A stretch of 64,000 nucleotides of DNA, from the NCBI GenBank assembly GCA_001599915.1, contig BCIG01000026.1, positions 124,001-188,000 on the forward strand, read 5' to 3'. A program made the position numbers and the translations under genes. Numbering within the stretch: the stretch's first letter is position 1; each line of letters begins with the position of its first letter. Shown here piece after piece: positions 34,215 through 43,868 of the stretch. A model generated the notes under the pieces. The model saw only the letters and a list, made by a program, of their open reading frames with translations, did not search any database and had not been told where the DNA came from. Source of the DNA: Symbiotaphrina buchneri. Lineage: Eukaryota > Ascomycota > Symbiotaphrinales > Symbiotaphrinaceae.

Positions 34215-36105
34215 ATGTTGATCAAGTCTCCATATCCCGATCTCGATATCCCCAAGACCGATATCCTCTCCTTTCTTTTCCCTCCTGACCAAGAACCCTC
34301 CGATGTGCCCACATGGATCGACGCAGCCGTTCCAGCAAATTATCTCACACCAAGGCAATTGCTATTGTGGGTTAAAAGACTAGGAGTAGGCCTGGGAAGG
34401 CTGGGTGTTCGGCCAGGACAGGATGTCTGCATGATCCTGACGCCAAATCATATCTTTGTGCCGGTGGCATATCTTGGGATTGTGGCATATGGAGCTGCAT
34501 TCTCGGGCTGCAATCCCTCTTATACGACGCCTGGTAAGCCCCCGTTCTGGCTTCAAAAGAAACTCCACTGATATATATCAGAGGTGGCATACCAACTCCA
34601 GGACACTGGTGCCAAAGTTTTGCTCGTACATCCGGCGCTGGTCAAGACAGGGGTTGCAGCCGCGGCCAAAGCTGGCCTACCCAAGGACAAGATATTCCTA
34701 TTTTCCGATCAAGAACACGAACCTATTGAAGGTATCTCAGATTGGCGTACAATGGCCGGTACAGAAGAGGAAGGGAAGGCGTGGCAATGGAGGGAACTGA
34801 ATGGTGAAGAGTCCACAAGGACAGTTGCAACGATCAATTATTCCTCTGGAACCACTGGATTGCCCAAAGGCGTTTGCATCTCCCACCACAGCCTGATCGC
34901 CAACGTCGCTCAAAGCATCTTCCTTCGCTCCCTTGGCTCAAGTCTCAACGACAACGCTCGCTGGGTGGGCTTCCTGCCGCTATATCATGCTTTCGGACAG
35001 CTGTACACGGTGCTGATAGCGACCAAACTGAGCATCCCCAGCTACCTGATGAAAGTCTTCCAATTCGAGGAATTACTGCGGATCATCCAGACATACAAGA
35101 TCACCGCCATGCACGCCGCGCCCCCCGTGCTCGTCATGCTAGCCAAGCGGCCGGAGACGGCTCGATACGACCTCAGCAGTCTACGGGAAATCTTGTGCGG
35201 CGCGGCCCCGCTTTCGAGGGAGCTGCAGAACGAAGTGTCGAAGAAGCTGGGCGCCGTCGTGTCTCAAGGCTGGGGCATGACGGAGCTCACCTGTGGCGGC
35301 ATCTCGACTCCCAGGAATTCTCAACGGCGCGATGGGACGGTTGGTCGGCTCTTCCCCAATTGTCAGGCCCGGTTGCTCGATGATGAGGGGAATGAGGTGG
35401 AGTCGGGGCAACACGGTGAGCTCTATATCAAGGGGCCGCAGGTCTGTATGGGGTACTGGAGGAATGAACAGGCCACCAAGGAGGCGCTCAAGGATGGATG
35501 GCTGAAGACTGGAGATGTGGCAGTCTTGAACGAAGAGGGGTACTTCTATATCGTTGATCGAAAGAAGGTCGGTTGATCTTCTGTATACAGGCACAGACAC
35601 ATCCAAACATCCACAACCTGCTGATACAAACTACCTATGACACAGGAACTCATCAAAGTCAACGGTCTCCAAGTCGCCCCGGCCGAGCTTGAAGCCGCCC
35701 TCCTCGAGAACCGCGACGTAGCCGACGCCGCCGTCGTCGGCATCACCATGTTCGTTCCCCTCCCTTCAGTCCCATTTATCACGCCTCAACTCACTAATCT
35801 ATCCAATAACGCACAGCTCTGGCACCGAGCTGCCCCGCGCCTACGTCGTGCTGACGCCCGATGCCAAAGCCCGCGGCGTCCGGCCGGCGGACGTCCAGGA
35901 GTGGATTAAGAGGAGAGTGGCGAAGCACAAGCAGCTCTCCGGCGGGGTGGTGTTTATTGATGAGGTACCGAAGTTGGCGAGCGGGAAGATCCAGCGTAAG
36001 GTTATGAGAGAGTGGGCGAAGAGGGACGCGGAGAGGATCGAGAAGGAAAGTGGGGGGCAGGAGAAGGAGAGCTTGGGGGGTGTGGGGGATAGAGCGCGGC
36101 TGTGA
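34215..36105 (+). CDS. 4-coumarate-CoA-ligase-like acyl-CoA synthetase, C-terminal ARL
   Basis: An ANL-superfamily adenylating enzyme that activates a carboxylic acid to its CoA thioester. The start is MLIKSPYPDLDIPKTDILSF at 34215. The main exon shows the P-loop A3 motif YSSGTTGLPKGV, then LPLYHAFGQ, a GWGMTE A5 motif, LKTGDVAVLNEEGYFYIVDR (A7/A8) and KVNGLQVAPAELE. The catalytic Lys lies in LASGKIQRKV near the end. Three introns were read, near 34533-34582, 35569-35644 and 35750-35817. The C-terminal DRARL ends in ARL, a PTS1-type peroxisomal signal seen in fungal 4CL-like enzymes. The substrate (medium-chain, branched, aromatic or hydroxy acid) is not determined by sequence. Confidence 0.92.
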
Positions 36106-36317
36106 GATCTAAAAGGATTTATGGTGGAGGGTGTCTACGGGTGCCATGACCCGGTGCTTTGGTTTATGAGCCCATTAATTGAGTATTGCTGCATGCGAGT
36201 TGGTCCGAGGTTTCTTATATACCATATCTCTCTATGTTCCTCAACCCCCCTACCACCTCCTTTCCTACCCGCCAAGTCCCTTACCTCACTACGCAACCCC
36301 CTGTAGCAGTACTCGCC

Positions 36318-38463
36318 TTACATATGATGCACCTTATCATTCTTCGTCCAGCGCCTAAACGTCTTCCCATAAAAGTAAAACACAATCCCAAACGCGCACC
36401 ACAGCGTAATCAGCGCCATATTGGTCATGATGGCAGGGATATATCCGGCCTCCTCGATCCAGGGCGTCACGAACTTGCTGAAGCCGTAGCCCCACACGTT
36501 CTTGTTGACGGTGATGGACACGAACACGGAGCCCGCGACGGGCTTGTATGAGTCGATCGCGTAGGTCGATGCGATGGACGGTAGAGCGGCGACTTGGATC
36601 CCGGCGCAGGCGTAGCCGATTATTATGATGGCCTGGAGGGAAGGAAAGAGTCAGCTTGGGAAAGCGGGGTAAGGGGTAAGGGGTAAGGGGCCGACTGACT
36701 CTCCAGTCCCAGCTATACTGGTAGCCGACGGCAGTGACGACGTTGCCGAGGATCATGATCAGGACGTAAGGGATCATGGTTGGCAGACGCATCTCGAGTT
36801 CACGGATGCCGCGATTGCGGGTCGTCAGACGCATGGAGAACCAATCTGACAACGGCCCAGCAGTGGCGAGGCCAATGAAGGCTCCGATCAGAATGGAGAA
36901 GTTGAAGAAGCCTATGGGCACATTAATTGGCTAGGATTCAGATGACGGTTGTGGTAGATATCTACACTCACCAATGGTCTCGGACGAGAAGTTATAGGGC
37001 GGGGCAGCGAAGGCTTGACTCTGGGTCAGATTCAGGGTCAAGAAGCTGCTTGCACTCCAGGACACGACAAAGCTCGCGAACTCGACAATGGGAAACGCGA
37101 ACATCTTCCACGGTATCCAGAGATCCAAGAGGATACTGCGGATGGGATGTGCGTTCTTTTGCCATATGGAGAACTGCTTCTTAGACGGTGTACCCTTCCC
37201 GAGATATGGATCCCTGGCTGCGGTAGCTGAATGCGAAAGGTCTGGCATCTTTACGGAGGTCGCTGTCGGAACGCGCGTAACCCCATTGCCGTCCTCTTGT
37301 TCGGCATTCGTGGCTCCGGGCTTCTCCTCTGAAGTGGGTGCCATCGTTGGTTTGAGCTCGTCGGGATGCACGCGATGCCATCTTGTCTCTGGAAAAAGGA
37401 ATGCCACGCAAAGTAGCACGAACCCGTGAAGACCAACATTGAGCCACCAAAAGGAACGCCAGCCAACGTGATCGGCCATGGGTCCAGCAATAATCGGGCC
37501 GATCTGTGGTATATTAGTATCAGTCAAGTGATCAAGGTATTTCAGGGGCCTAGCGTACCATGAGAGAGCCGAAGTAACACACAAAGTAGAGAGTGTTATA
37601 CTTTCCACGATCATGGAGGAAAATAATATCTGCTATTACAGCGGGGCAGATTGTCTCCGCGGGGCCGGCACCAATGCCATTGAGTCTGGCATCGATAATT
37701 AATTACGTTCACGGCCATCTACGAGGACGCTGCCTAGGAGTACCTACACACAGGCTCCCATGAAACTGCCGTAACTCTTGGCTACAGCTCGCCAGATGTT
37801 GCTGACAAGACAGATGATGGTGGAGAAGATGTACACCGGCCGCCGGCCGAAGGATGTGCTGATTGGGACCCTGACTGACAGTCAGTGGGAGCTTCTCCTT
37901 GCCATTCTCGGTCAGCAGATGCCAGTCACGTACCATATGAAGTTGCTAAATCCCAATACTAAAATACAGACGCCGGTAAATTGCAGGACGTCTGCAAGAC
38001 TATGATCGAAGTCTTTCATGTAGTAAGGAATCTGAGGGGCTAGGGCCAAGGGGCCCATTCCCTGAGCAAATGAAACGAGGCAGGCACAGTAGATAGCAGC
38101 CCATTTCCACAGGCGTGACCAATTCTTGTAAGAGTCAGCAGCAAACATTAAGGGGCAACAATCTGGATCCTACCAGCGGATCATGAGGATTGTCAGATGG
38201 CTGCGGAACAAGCACACGATGTGCATGTCCAGATTTAACAAAGTGGACATTGCCCACATCGGCCATAACTGGAGATTGATATCAGCAATGGCTTGTAGGA
38301 GCCGGCATCTTTCAGACATACTCTCTGTGCCCGGCACGATCTCGACATGGAGCTCCTCCTCCAATCGATGCAGGACCTGCAAACTGTAAGTGACACAACT
38401 ACAGACATGTTGCTTCGAATCTTCAATTTGCGCGCTCACAGTCTCATCATAGTTCATCTCCAT
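36318..38463 (-). CDS. MFS transporter, DHA1 drug:H+ antiporter type
   Basis: A 12-helix major-facilitator transporter of the plasma membrane. The cytosolic N-terminus includes EIVPGTE, VHFVKSGHAHRVLVPQPSD and NPHDPLNWSRLWKW. These give the motif DPxNWS typical of fungal DHA1 members. Motif A follows as TSFGRRPVYIFS, motif C as GACVLNGIGAGPAE, and a central charged loop with SEEKPGATNAEQEDGNG. The last exon (AIDSYKPVAGSVFV to NDKVHHM) ends at 36318. At least six short introns interrupt the gene; I place the start at the ATG at 38463, but the first introns near 38295-38400 are uncertain. The gene is convergent with the acyl-CoA ligase (213 bp apart). The substrate is unknown. Confidence 0.85.
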
Positions 38464-38513
38464 CTTGGGCGTATTCAAGGGGTAATGGCTCCGAAGCTCT
38501 GAGATCGAGATAG

Positions 38514-38960
38514 GGCGTGAATAGCAAACCTGCAGCTACCCGGGCGAGATCTGGAGGACTCCATCCTGGCGGGTCCCACAGATCAATATATGCACAATAC
38601 GAGGTAGATGTCGCTGAGGATCAACACGGCCATCTCCTGCATTGGTATCAGCCCCTTCGACCAATGACTGGAGGCCAAGGAACGCCTCGTTTCCCCAGTC
38701 CGGGGCCCCACGCCCCGCCCTAGGCGTCGGCAGGGCCCAACGGCAAATTCACCCCGAGCCATGATCCATCTCCTCTGCCAATCAACAAGATTAACGAGGA
38801 TGATGATGGCAAGCTCCGTACCGGCACGCCGTACCCCCTCCCGACGCTAAATGATATGACGCCCGTCAGACCGGAATTCTTGCCCATCTCGTTCAAGCGC
38901 AACTATATGGAGTACTCTGCGATTGAATGCCTGGTGTACATCAGAAGCCGATCTCATCAT
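38514..38960 (+). pseudogene. Coding-like relic of unknown gene between MFS and GNAT genes
   Basis: One frame reads through as protein-like sequence with C-ending codons. It includes AQYEVDVAEDQHGHLLHWYQ and, after a stop at 38721-38723, LPINKINEDDDGKLRTGTPY and PEFLPISFKRNYMEYSAIE. No start codon lies upstream in frame, and a stop (38511-38513) precedes it directly. The stop at 38721 could be skipped by an intron ending in CCTAG, but no clear donor is seen. The frame then runs into the GNAT gene, where it becomes a shadow. This looks like a 5'-truncated gene remnant. I cannot name the family. Confidence 0.35.
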
Positions 38961-38997
38961 CCGCTCTCCCCTATCGACACACGGACTCCTATAATAC

Positions 38998-39918
38998 ATG
39001 GGCACACCGATTTTCGATCATGGCCCTTCGGGGACCGAGATCTTGGATCTGCTCATCCCAGAGCTGCCGAGCTCTATCCCACTCGTGCGCCGCCTTCAGT
39101 TCTATCACCGGACGCCGTACTCCCATGTGTTCGCGACATTTCCGCCAGGCACGAAGCAGCTGCCGCAATGCTATGTGACGGCTTTCTGCGACCGGTCGCG
39201 GGCGTCGGAGACAGAGATGTGGATCTACAGCAGCTTGGAGTCGAAGGGAGCTTCACAGGAAGAGGAGGCGCTCGTGCTACGGCAGTTGACAGCTTTGCTC
39301 CGGACAGCTCGTGAACTGGAGTACACGAGCGAAGACCCTCATGCCGACCCGAACATCTTGCTTATAGGAGCTCTTCATGAGAAGAATGCTCGTCTGCTCT
39401 TGGAGGGAGGATTCTGCAAGGAAAATGCTAAACCTCCACCAGTCCCGTATCTGAAATATATATTCAACTTGCAGGATATGAATACTCCCAAGCCACTACC
39501 CGAAGGATTTATCTTCGGCAAAGTGCAACCTGAAGACTATAAGCTGGTCCTATCGAGGACCAGCATACCTCGAACAGAGCGCACGCTGGCCCTCCTGCCC
39601 AGTGTCGGCGTGTATGCCATTCGCGAAGAGGGTACTATTCAGAAGCCTATTGCATGGGGCTTCTTGGGGCCTGATGCTTCCACGACTTCACTTCATTGCG
39701 AACCAGAATATCGAGGCAGGGGCCTTGCCAAAGCGGTAACTTGGAAATTATTTACGGACTACATCGTGCAATATTTCGGTAATGACGGTTATGGCCATTC
39801 GGATGTTGGGGAAGACAACCCCTCCAGCCAGGGTGTCTGCAAGAGCTTGGGCGGCCAATATAGATGGAAAGTCTACTGGGTGAGGATCGACCTTCCGAGG
39901 ATACCTTCGGCAGTTTAA
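38998..39918 (+). CDS. GNAT-family N-acyltransferase (FR47/GLYAT-like)
   Basis: An intron-free gene of 306 residues with a GCN5-related acyltransferase domain in its C-terminal half. The acyl-CoA pyrophosphate-binding loop is YRGRGLAKAVTWKLF (R-G-x-G-x-A type), preceded by PIAWGFLGPDASTTSLHCEP (beta strands 4-5). After it comes VCKSLGGQYRWKVYWVRI, typical of glycine N-acyltransferase and FR47-like proteins. The N-terminal half (MGTPIFDHGPSGTEILDLLI) resembles that of fungal GNAT proteins of this size. The ATG at 38998 is the first in this frame. No targeting signal is obvious. The acceptor is unknown. Its place beside an acyl-CoA ligase suggests, weakly, use of an acyl-CoA made locally. Confidence 0.85.
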   Translation: MGTPIFDHGPSGTEILDLLIPELPSSIPLVRRLQFYHRTPYSHVFATFPPGTKQLPQCYVTAFCDRSRASETEMWIYSSLESKGASQEEEALVLRQLTALLRTARELEYTSEDPHADPNILLIGALHEKNARLLLEGGFCKENAKPPPVPYLKYIFNLQDMNTPKPLPEGFIFGKVQPEDYKLVLSRTSIPRTERTLALLPSVGVYAIREEGTIQKPIAWGFLGPDASTTSLHCEPEYRGRGLAKAVTWKLFTDYIVQYFGNDGYGHSDVGEDNPSSQGVCKSLGGQYRWKVYWVRIDLPRIPSAV

Positions 39919-40357
39919 GAAAGTTTGTTGGATAAGCCCCCGAGAGCATATATTTGCAGACCTAACGACACGCAAGTCAGCGTTTGCATTCCAAGAGCCT
40001 GCTGTATAGAAGTTTTCAAGGTCGACGGCGTCATGAAAAAATTAGAGTGTGTTGTTGCTTTTTATATCTCCAGTTATAGAGTCAGGGTTAAAAATGTTTA
40101 ATCCTTGCCTGGATCTCGGAAGAATGAAAATCTGCACATACCTTATGAATTCTAATAGAGTAATGAATGCAGAGATTGGAATGACGGAGTTCACGTTAAT
40201 TTCATAGCATCATCAGAGCGAATTCGAGTAAAATCTATGTTCATTGACTCATCATGCTTGTCATTTCTAACAGCCCGGTAGTATGAACAGGTATAGAATT
40301 GACGATCATGCAAGGCCAAATTGCACAACACCGGTCGAATAATCTCTAGACTCGCGC
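39919..40357. other. Convergent 3' ends of the GNAT and RPP0 genes
   Basis: AT-rich 3' flanks; no gene is seen. Confidence 0.55.
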
Positions 40358-41513
40358 TTAGTCGAAGAGACCACCGAAACCTAAAAAGTGGTTAGCATTG
40401 TTATGACCAATAACCAAGTCAGGGACAAAGTAGGATTGACATACCCTCGTCCTCTTCCTCCTCTTCCTCCTTTTCTTCCTCCTTCTCCTCCTCTTTAGCA
40501 GCAGGTGCCGCCTCGGAGGCAGATGCAGCAGGCGCGGCAGCAGCATAAGCTTCAGGGTTGGCGATCCTGTCCTTGAGCTCCTCAATCTCAGGCCAGCTGT
40601 AGTCGGTCTCAATGGCGACAGCCAAGACCTTCTTGTAGCCGTTGACCAGCGAATGCATGACCGATGGCAGAGTCGGGTAGTTGATCGCCAATGAGATGGT
40701 AGTGACGGTCGTGATAGCCGAAGCAAGTGCGTCAAGCAATTGCTTGTCTTCGATATCAAGCACGTTCACATCGAAGGTCTGGCCCTGGTCGTACACCTGG
40801 GTGATACCCATACCATAGGTGAAGGGAGAGATGTTCAACATGTTGAGCAGAGTGGCCTCGGAAGCACCGACTTTCCCGCCAGCCTCAACGAGCTTCAGAT
40901 CGGTCGTAATTTCGATGGTACCACGGGCAATCTTGGTAGGAACACCAAGAGCCTGGAAGAACGAGGTCTTTCCGGGTTCCATACCAGTGTTACCGGCCGG
41001 GACGTAGACATCAGCTGGGGCAACGGCACCAGCACGAGCAGGCGCAGCGACGCGGTTACCCAGAATCTTGTCACGGATGCTCTTGAGTTCACCGTTGGTG
41101 AAGACGAATCCGACATTGCCTAATCAACGTGAGCCTCCAGTGGTCGTAAAGTGGAAAGTGAAGCATACCCTTGACAAATGGCAGGAGGCGCTCGTATTCC
41201 GGGAAGTCGTTGATGAAACCCTTGATGGCACGACGGACCTAAATTTCGAGATTTGTTAGTTGTGGGTCGTCATTGTGAGTATGGCCATCGCTCGAAAGGT
41301 CCGAAGATCAATCGCGCTGCACGATCGAATAGAGCGTACCATGGTGTTCTTTCCCATCAGGATGACACCGTCACCCCGAAGGGATTGACGGATCTCGTGC
41401 ATCTGCTGGGAGCTGACATTGTCGACGGTGACAATGAAGATGGACTTGTACGCCTCAAGCAGCCCCTTGAGCTTGTCGAAGTAGCCGGCCTTGTTTGCGG
41501 ACTTGCCCCCCAT
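40358..41513 (-). CDS. RPP0: 60S acidic ribosomal protein P0
   Basis: P0 anchors the P1/P2 stalk on the large ribosomal subunit and helps recruit translational GTPases. The start is [20 protein letters not shown] at 41513. The L10 domain runs through [40 protein letters not shown] and [20 protein letters not shown]. The insertion domain includes [18 protein letters not shown]. The hinge is Ala-rich, then a long Glu/Lys acidic run leads to the family tail EDEGFGGLFD. Three introns were read (near 41240-41340, 41118-41167 and 40381-40443); the last one isolates GFGGLFD as the final exon. Length of about 313 residues is normal. Confidence 0.97.
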
Positions 41514-41728
41514 GACTTCTTATTGATGAAGTTAGGATATTTAAGGATCAAGTCTTAATGGTCTAAAGAAGTGAGGCTGGTTCCCCTTGTTGTTGGTATG
41601 GTTGTTACGTCGAGGATATTTGCGATTTCGGGTGGTTGTGTGCGGTCTCGCTTAGCGCCGCGCCGTTAGGGCTGACGTTGGGGTGCAGGATGATGATTGG
41701 CTGCCGCGTTAGATCTTTTTAAAACTCC
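41514..41728. promoter_or_regulatory. Bidirectional promoter RPP0/TRM82
   Basis: Only 215 bp separate the start codons of RPP0 (minus) and the TRM82 homologue (plus). Confidence 0.6.
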
Positions 41729-43552
41729 ATGGCCCTGCGCTCATTAACCGGGCGAAGCTCTCAATTGCTGTCATGGCGAGCTGCCTGCACCGGACCGTCG
41801 TCGAGGCTATCCACCTCATGCCGGACCAGTATGCGCCATCCCTTTCAACGAGTTGAGGTGTCGGCACTGCCGGGCCCTCGCCCGGAAGAAATTTTGTTGG
41901 CGGCTGCTGGCCCTCGCGTCAATATTTTCAGGCTCCGTGATGGGGAACTACTGTCGACATGGCTTGGGGCGCAGCCATCTGTCCAGAATACGCCCAATGG
42001 GCATCCGGCTGAGGAGCACCCGGAGAGTACTGAAGCTCACGAGGCAGGTGATACTGCTTCAGAGGGCCCGCCTGGCAAGAAGCAGAAGCTCTCTCCAGAA
42101 CCTAAAGCCAAACCTTCGAAGAGCAGACCCATCAGGCACGGCGGAGGTTCGGCTGGTGGCTCCGGCCCCACAACTGGGCAGCCAAATGTCATTGATATAG
42201 TCTCAGTGAGGTCAGAAAGCCTCGTTGTTGTGGTGACCAACGGAGACAAAGGCATACGGGTGTTCAGATTGAAGGAGGATGGACAGCTGCATCTGCTTAA
42301 TGAGAGATTCATGCCCAAGCGACCCGTCTCGGTGCGAGTCACCGAAGATCTTTCTACAATCGCCTGCGCGGACAAGTTTGGAGATGTCTATTCGCTGCCA
42401 CTTCTGCCGTCAGACCAGGCAGCTCCTGCCAGCCCTGCCGATCATCGGGCAACCCAGTCCCCCACACCTTCTCGAGCTATGAAACCTGCTGCGACAAACA
42501 AAACCGTGCATACTAAAGGCAATCTGGAGGCGCTGGAGCAGCAGCTACGCTCAAAACATACTCCACATGAGAAGCCGAAGCCTGCTTTTGAGCATAAGTT
42601 GCTTTTGGGTCATGTCTCCATGCTCACAGACCTTCTGTATGCCACAATAGACGGGGCCGATTCCCCGAGTGGGAAGCCTCGGAACTATATCCTAACAAGT
42701 GACCGAGATGAGCATATTCGAGTGTCAAGAGGTATTCCTCAATCGCACATCATTGAGGGATTCTGTCTGGGTCATGAGCAATTCGTGAGCCGGTTATGTA
42801 TACCCGAAACATCGCCGAGGATTCTGATATCTGGCGGAGGAGATGATTACCTCCTCGTATGGGACTGGGTCAATGGTCAAATCCTACAAATGGTTGATCT
42901 CCGGGCAGTGGTGGACGATTTCCTGCAGGAGCACGGCCAACAGGTCACCGAGGAATCTTCGATGGCGGGCACAGCCTCAAACGGGGTCATGGCGGGTGAA
43001 GAAGAAAAGGCAACGCCGGAAGATAAGCCAGGAAAAGTAGACCAGCCCAAAGCTGCAAGGAAGATAGCCGTCTCCGGCATATGGGACGTGACGATGCCTT
43101 CCTCAGCCGGTGGGCCAGGCTCCACCTCCGTCCTCGTCGGTTGCGAAGGGCTGCCTCTACTCTTAGGTTTCTCCTTGTCAAACTCGGGCGGGACCAAAGA
43201 ACTGCGATATTTACAGAACATCCCATTGAAGGGGAACATCCTGGATCTGGGGATTCAAACGGATGAGCCGCGAGTCATAGTCTCTGTTGATAATATCCAC
43301 GAGCCATTCAGCACGTCAGTTGTCCGGACATCCAGCTCGGATACAGTTTTGCAAGCCTTTACGCATAGTGCGGCGGAAGGAACAGGCCGATGGGCAGAGG
43401 ATGCGGATTATTCAGATATACTTGAGAAGTTGAGCTCGCAAGGTAGCTATGATCTGCCGTGCACTGCGGACGGGACGCCCGATTACAAGGCTCTGAAGAA
43501 CCTGCTATATGGTGTCGAAGTGCTCAGGAAATGGGGGGGCTCTGATGAATAG
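41729..43552 (+). CDS. TRM82: tRNA (guanine-N7-)-methyltransferase WD40 subunit TRM82
   Basis: TRM82 is the non-catalytic WD40 partner of TRM8, which makes m7G46 in the variable loop of tRNAs. The gene has no intron and encodes 607 residues. Conserved points are HPFQRVEVSALPGPRPEEIL, VVVTNGDKGIRVFRL, LLGHVSMLTDLLYA, ILTSDRDEHIRVSRGIPQSH and ISGGGDDYLLVWDWVNGQ. Large low-complexity inserts between repeats (for example EAGDTASEGPPGKKQKLSPE) are usual in filamentous fungi. The ATG at 41729 adds 34 residues rich in Arg and Ser with no acidic residue. A second in-frame ATG at 41831 (MRHPFQRV) fits the family start better and has A at -3. Confidence 0.9.
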   Translation: MALRSLTGRSSQLLSWRAACTGPSSRLSTSCRTSMRHPFQRVEVSALPGPRPEEILLAAAGPRVNIFRLRDGELLSTWLGAQPSVQNTPNGHPAEEHPESTEAHEAGDTASEGPPGKKQKLSPEPKAKPSKSRPIRHGGGSAGGSGPTTGQPNVIDIVSVRSESLVVVVTNGDKGIRVFRLKEDGQLHLLNERFMPKRPVSVRVTEDLSTIACADKFGDVYSLPLLPSDQAAPASPADHRATQSPTPSRAMKPAATNKTVHTKGNLEALEQQLRSKHTPHEKPKPAFEHKLLLGHVSMLTDLLYATIDGADSPSGKPRNYILTSDRDEHIRVSRGIPQSHIIEGFCLGHEQFVSRLCIPETSPRILISGGGDDYLLVWDWVNGQILQMVDLRAVVDDFLQEHGQQVTEESSMAGTASNGVMAGEEEKATPEDKPGKVDQPKAARKIAVSGIWDVTMPSSAGGPGSTSVLVGCEGLPLLLGFSLSNSGGTKELRYLQNIPLKGNILDLGIQTDEPRVIVSVDNIHEPFSTSVVRTSSSDTVLQAFTHSAAEGTGRWAEDADYSDILEKLSSQGSYDLPCTADGTPDYKALKNLLYGVEVLRKWGGSDE

Positions 43553-43868
43553 AGGAGCTCGGAGGATTGCCTGCCTGTTCGAGCTTGGAGCAGACGGGAT
43601 GTTACCCTCCATCGGTTTGATTGCATCCGTAACCAGATATTCAAGAGGAAATGAAGAAGAGTAAAGCAATAGCAGTCCCTTTCTACGTGCTTTTACGGTC
43701 AGATGGAGAAGTAACGCCTTCTACTTTTTGCTGAAAGGCATTGTGGCATGAGTGCCAGCCATTATTCTGCTTTTTGGATCACTATCTACGCCCTACGCCA
43801 ATGAACCAGACTGTCCATACCATGAAATCACCCCCGGACTTGCCCAACCTGCCTAGCGATGGAGCCCT
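43553..43868. other. Convergent 3' ends of TRM82 and the AT-hook/HhH gene
   Basis: No gene is seen; 3' flanks only. Confidence 0.5.
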
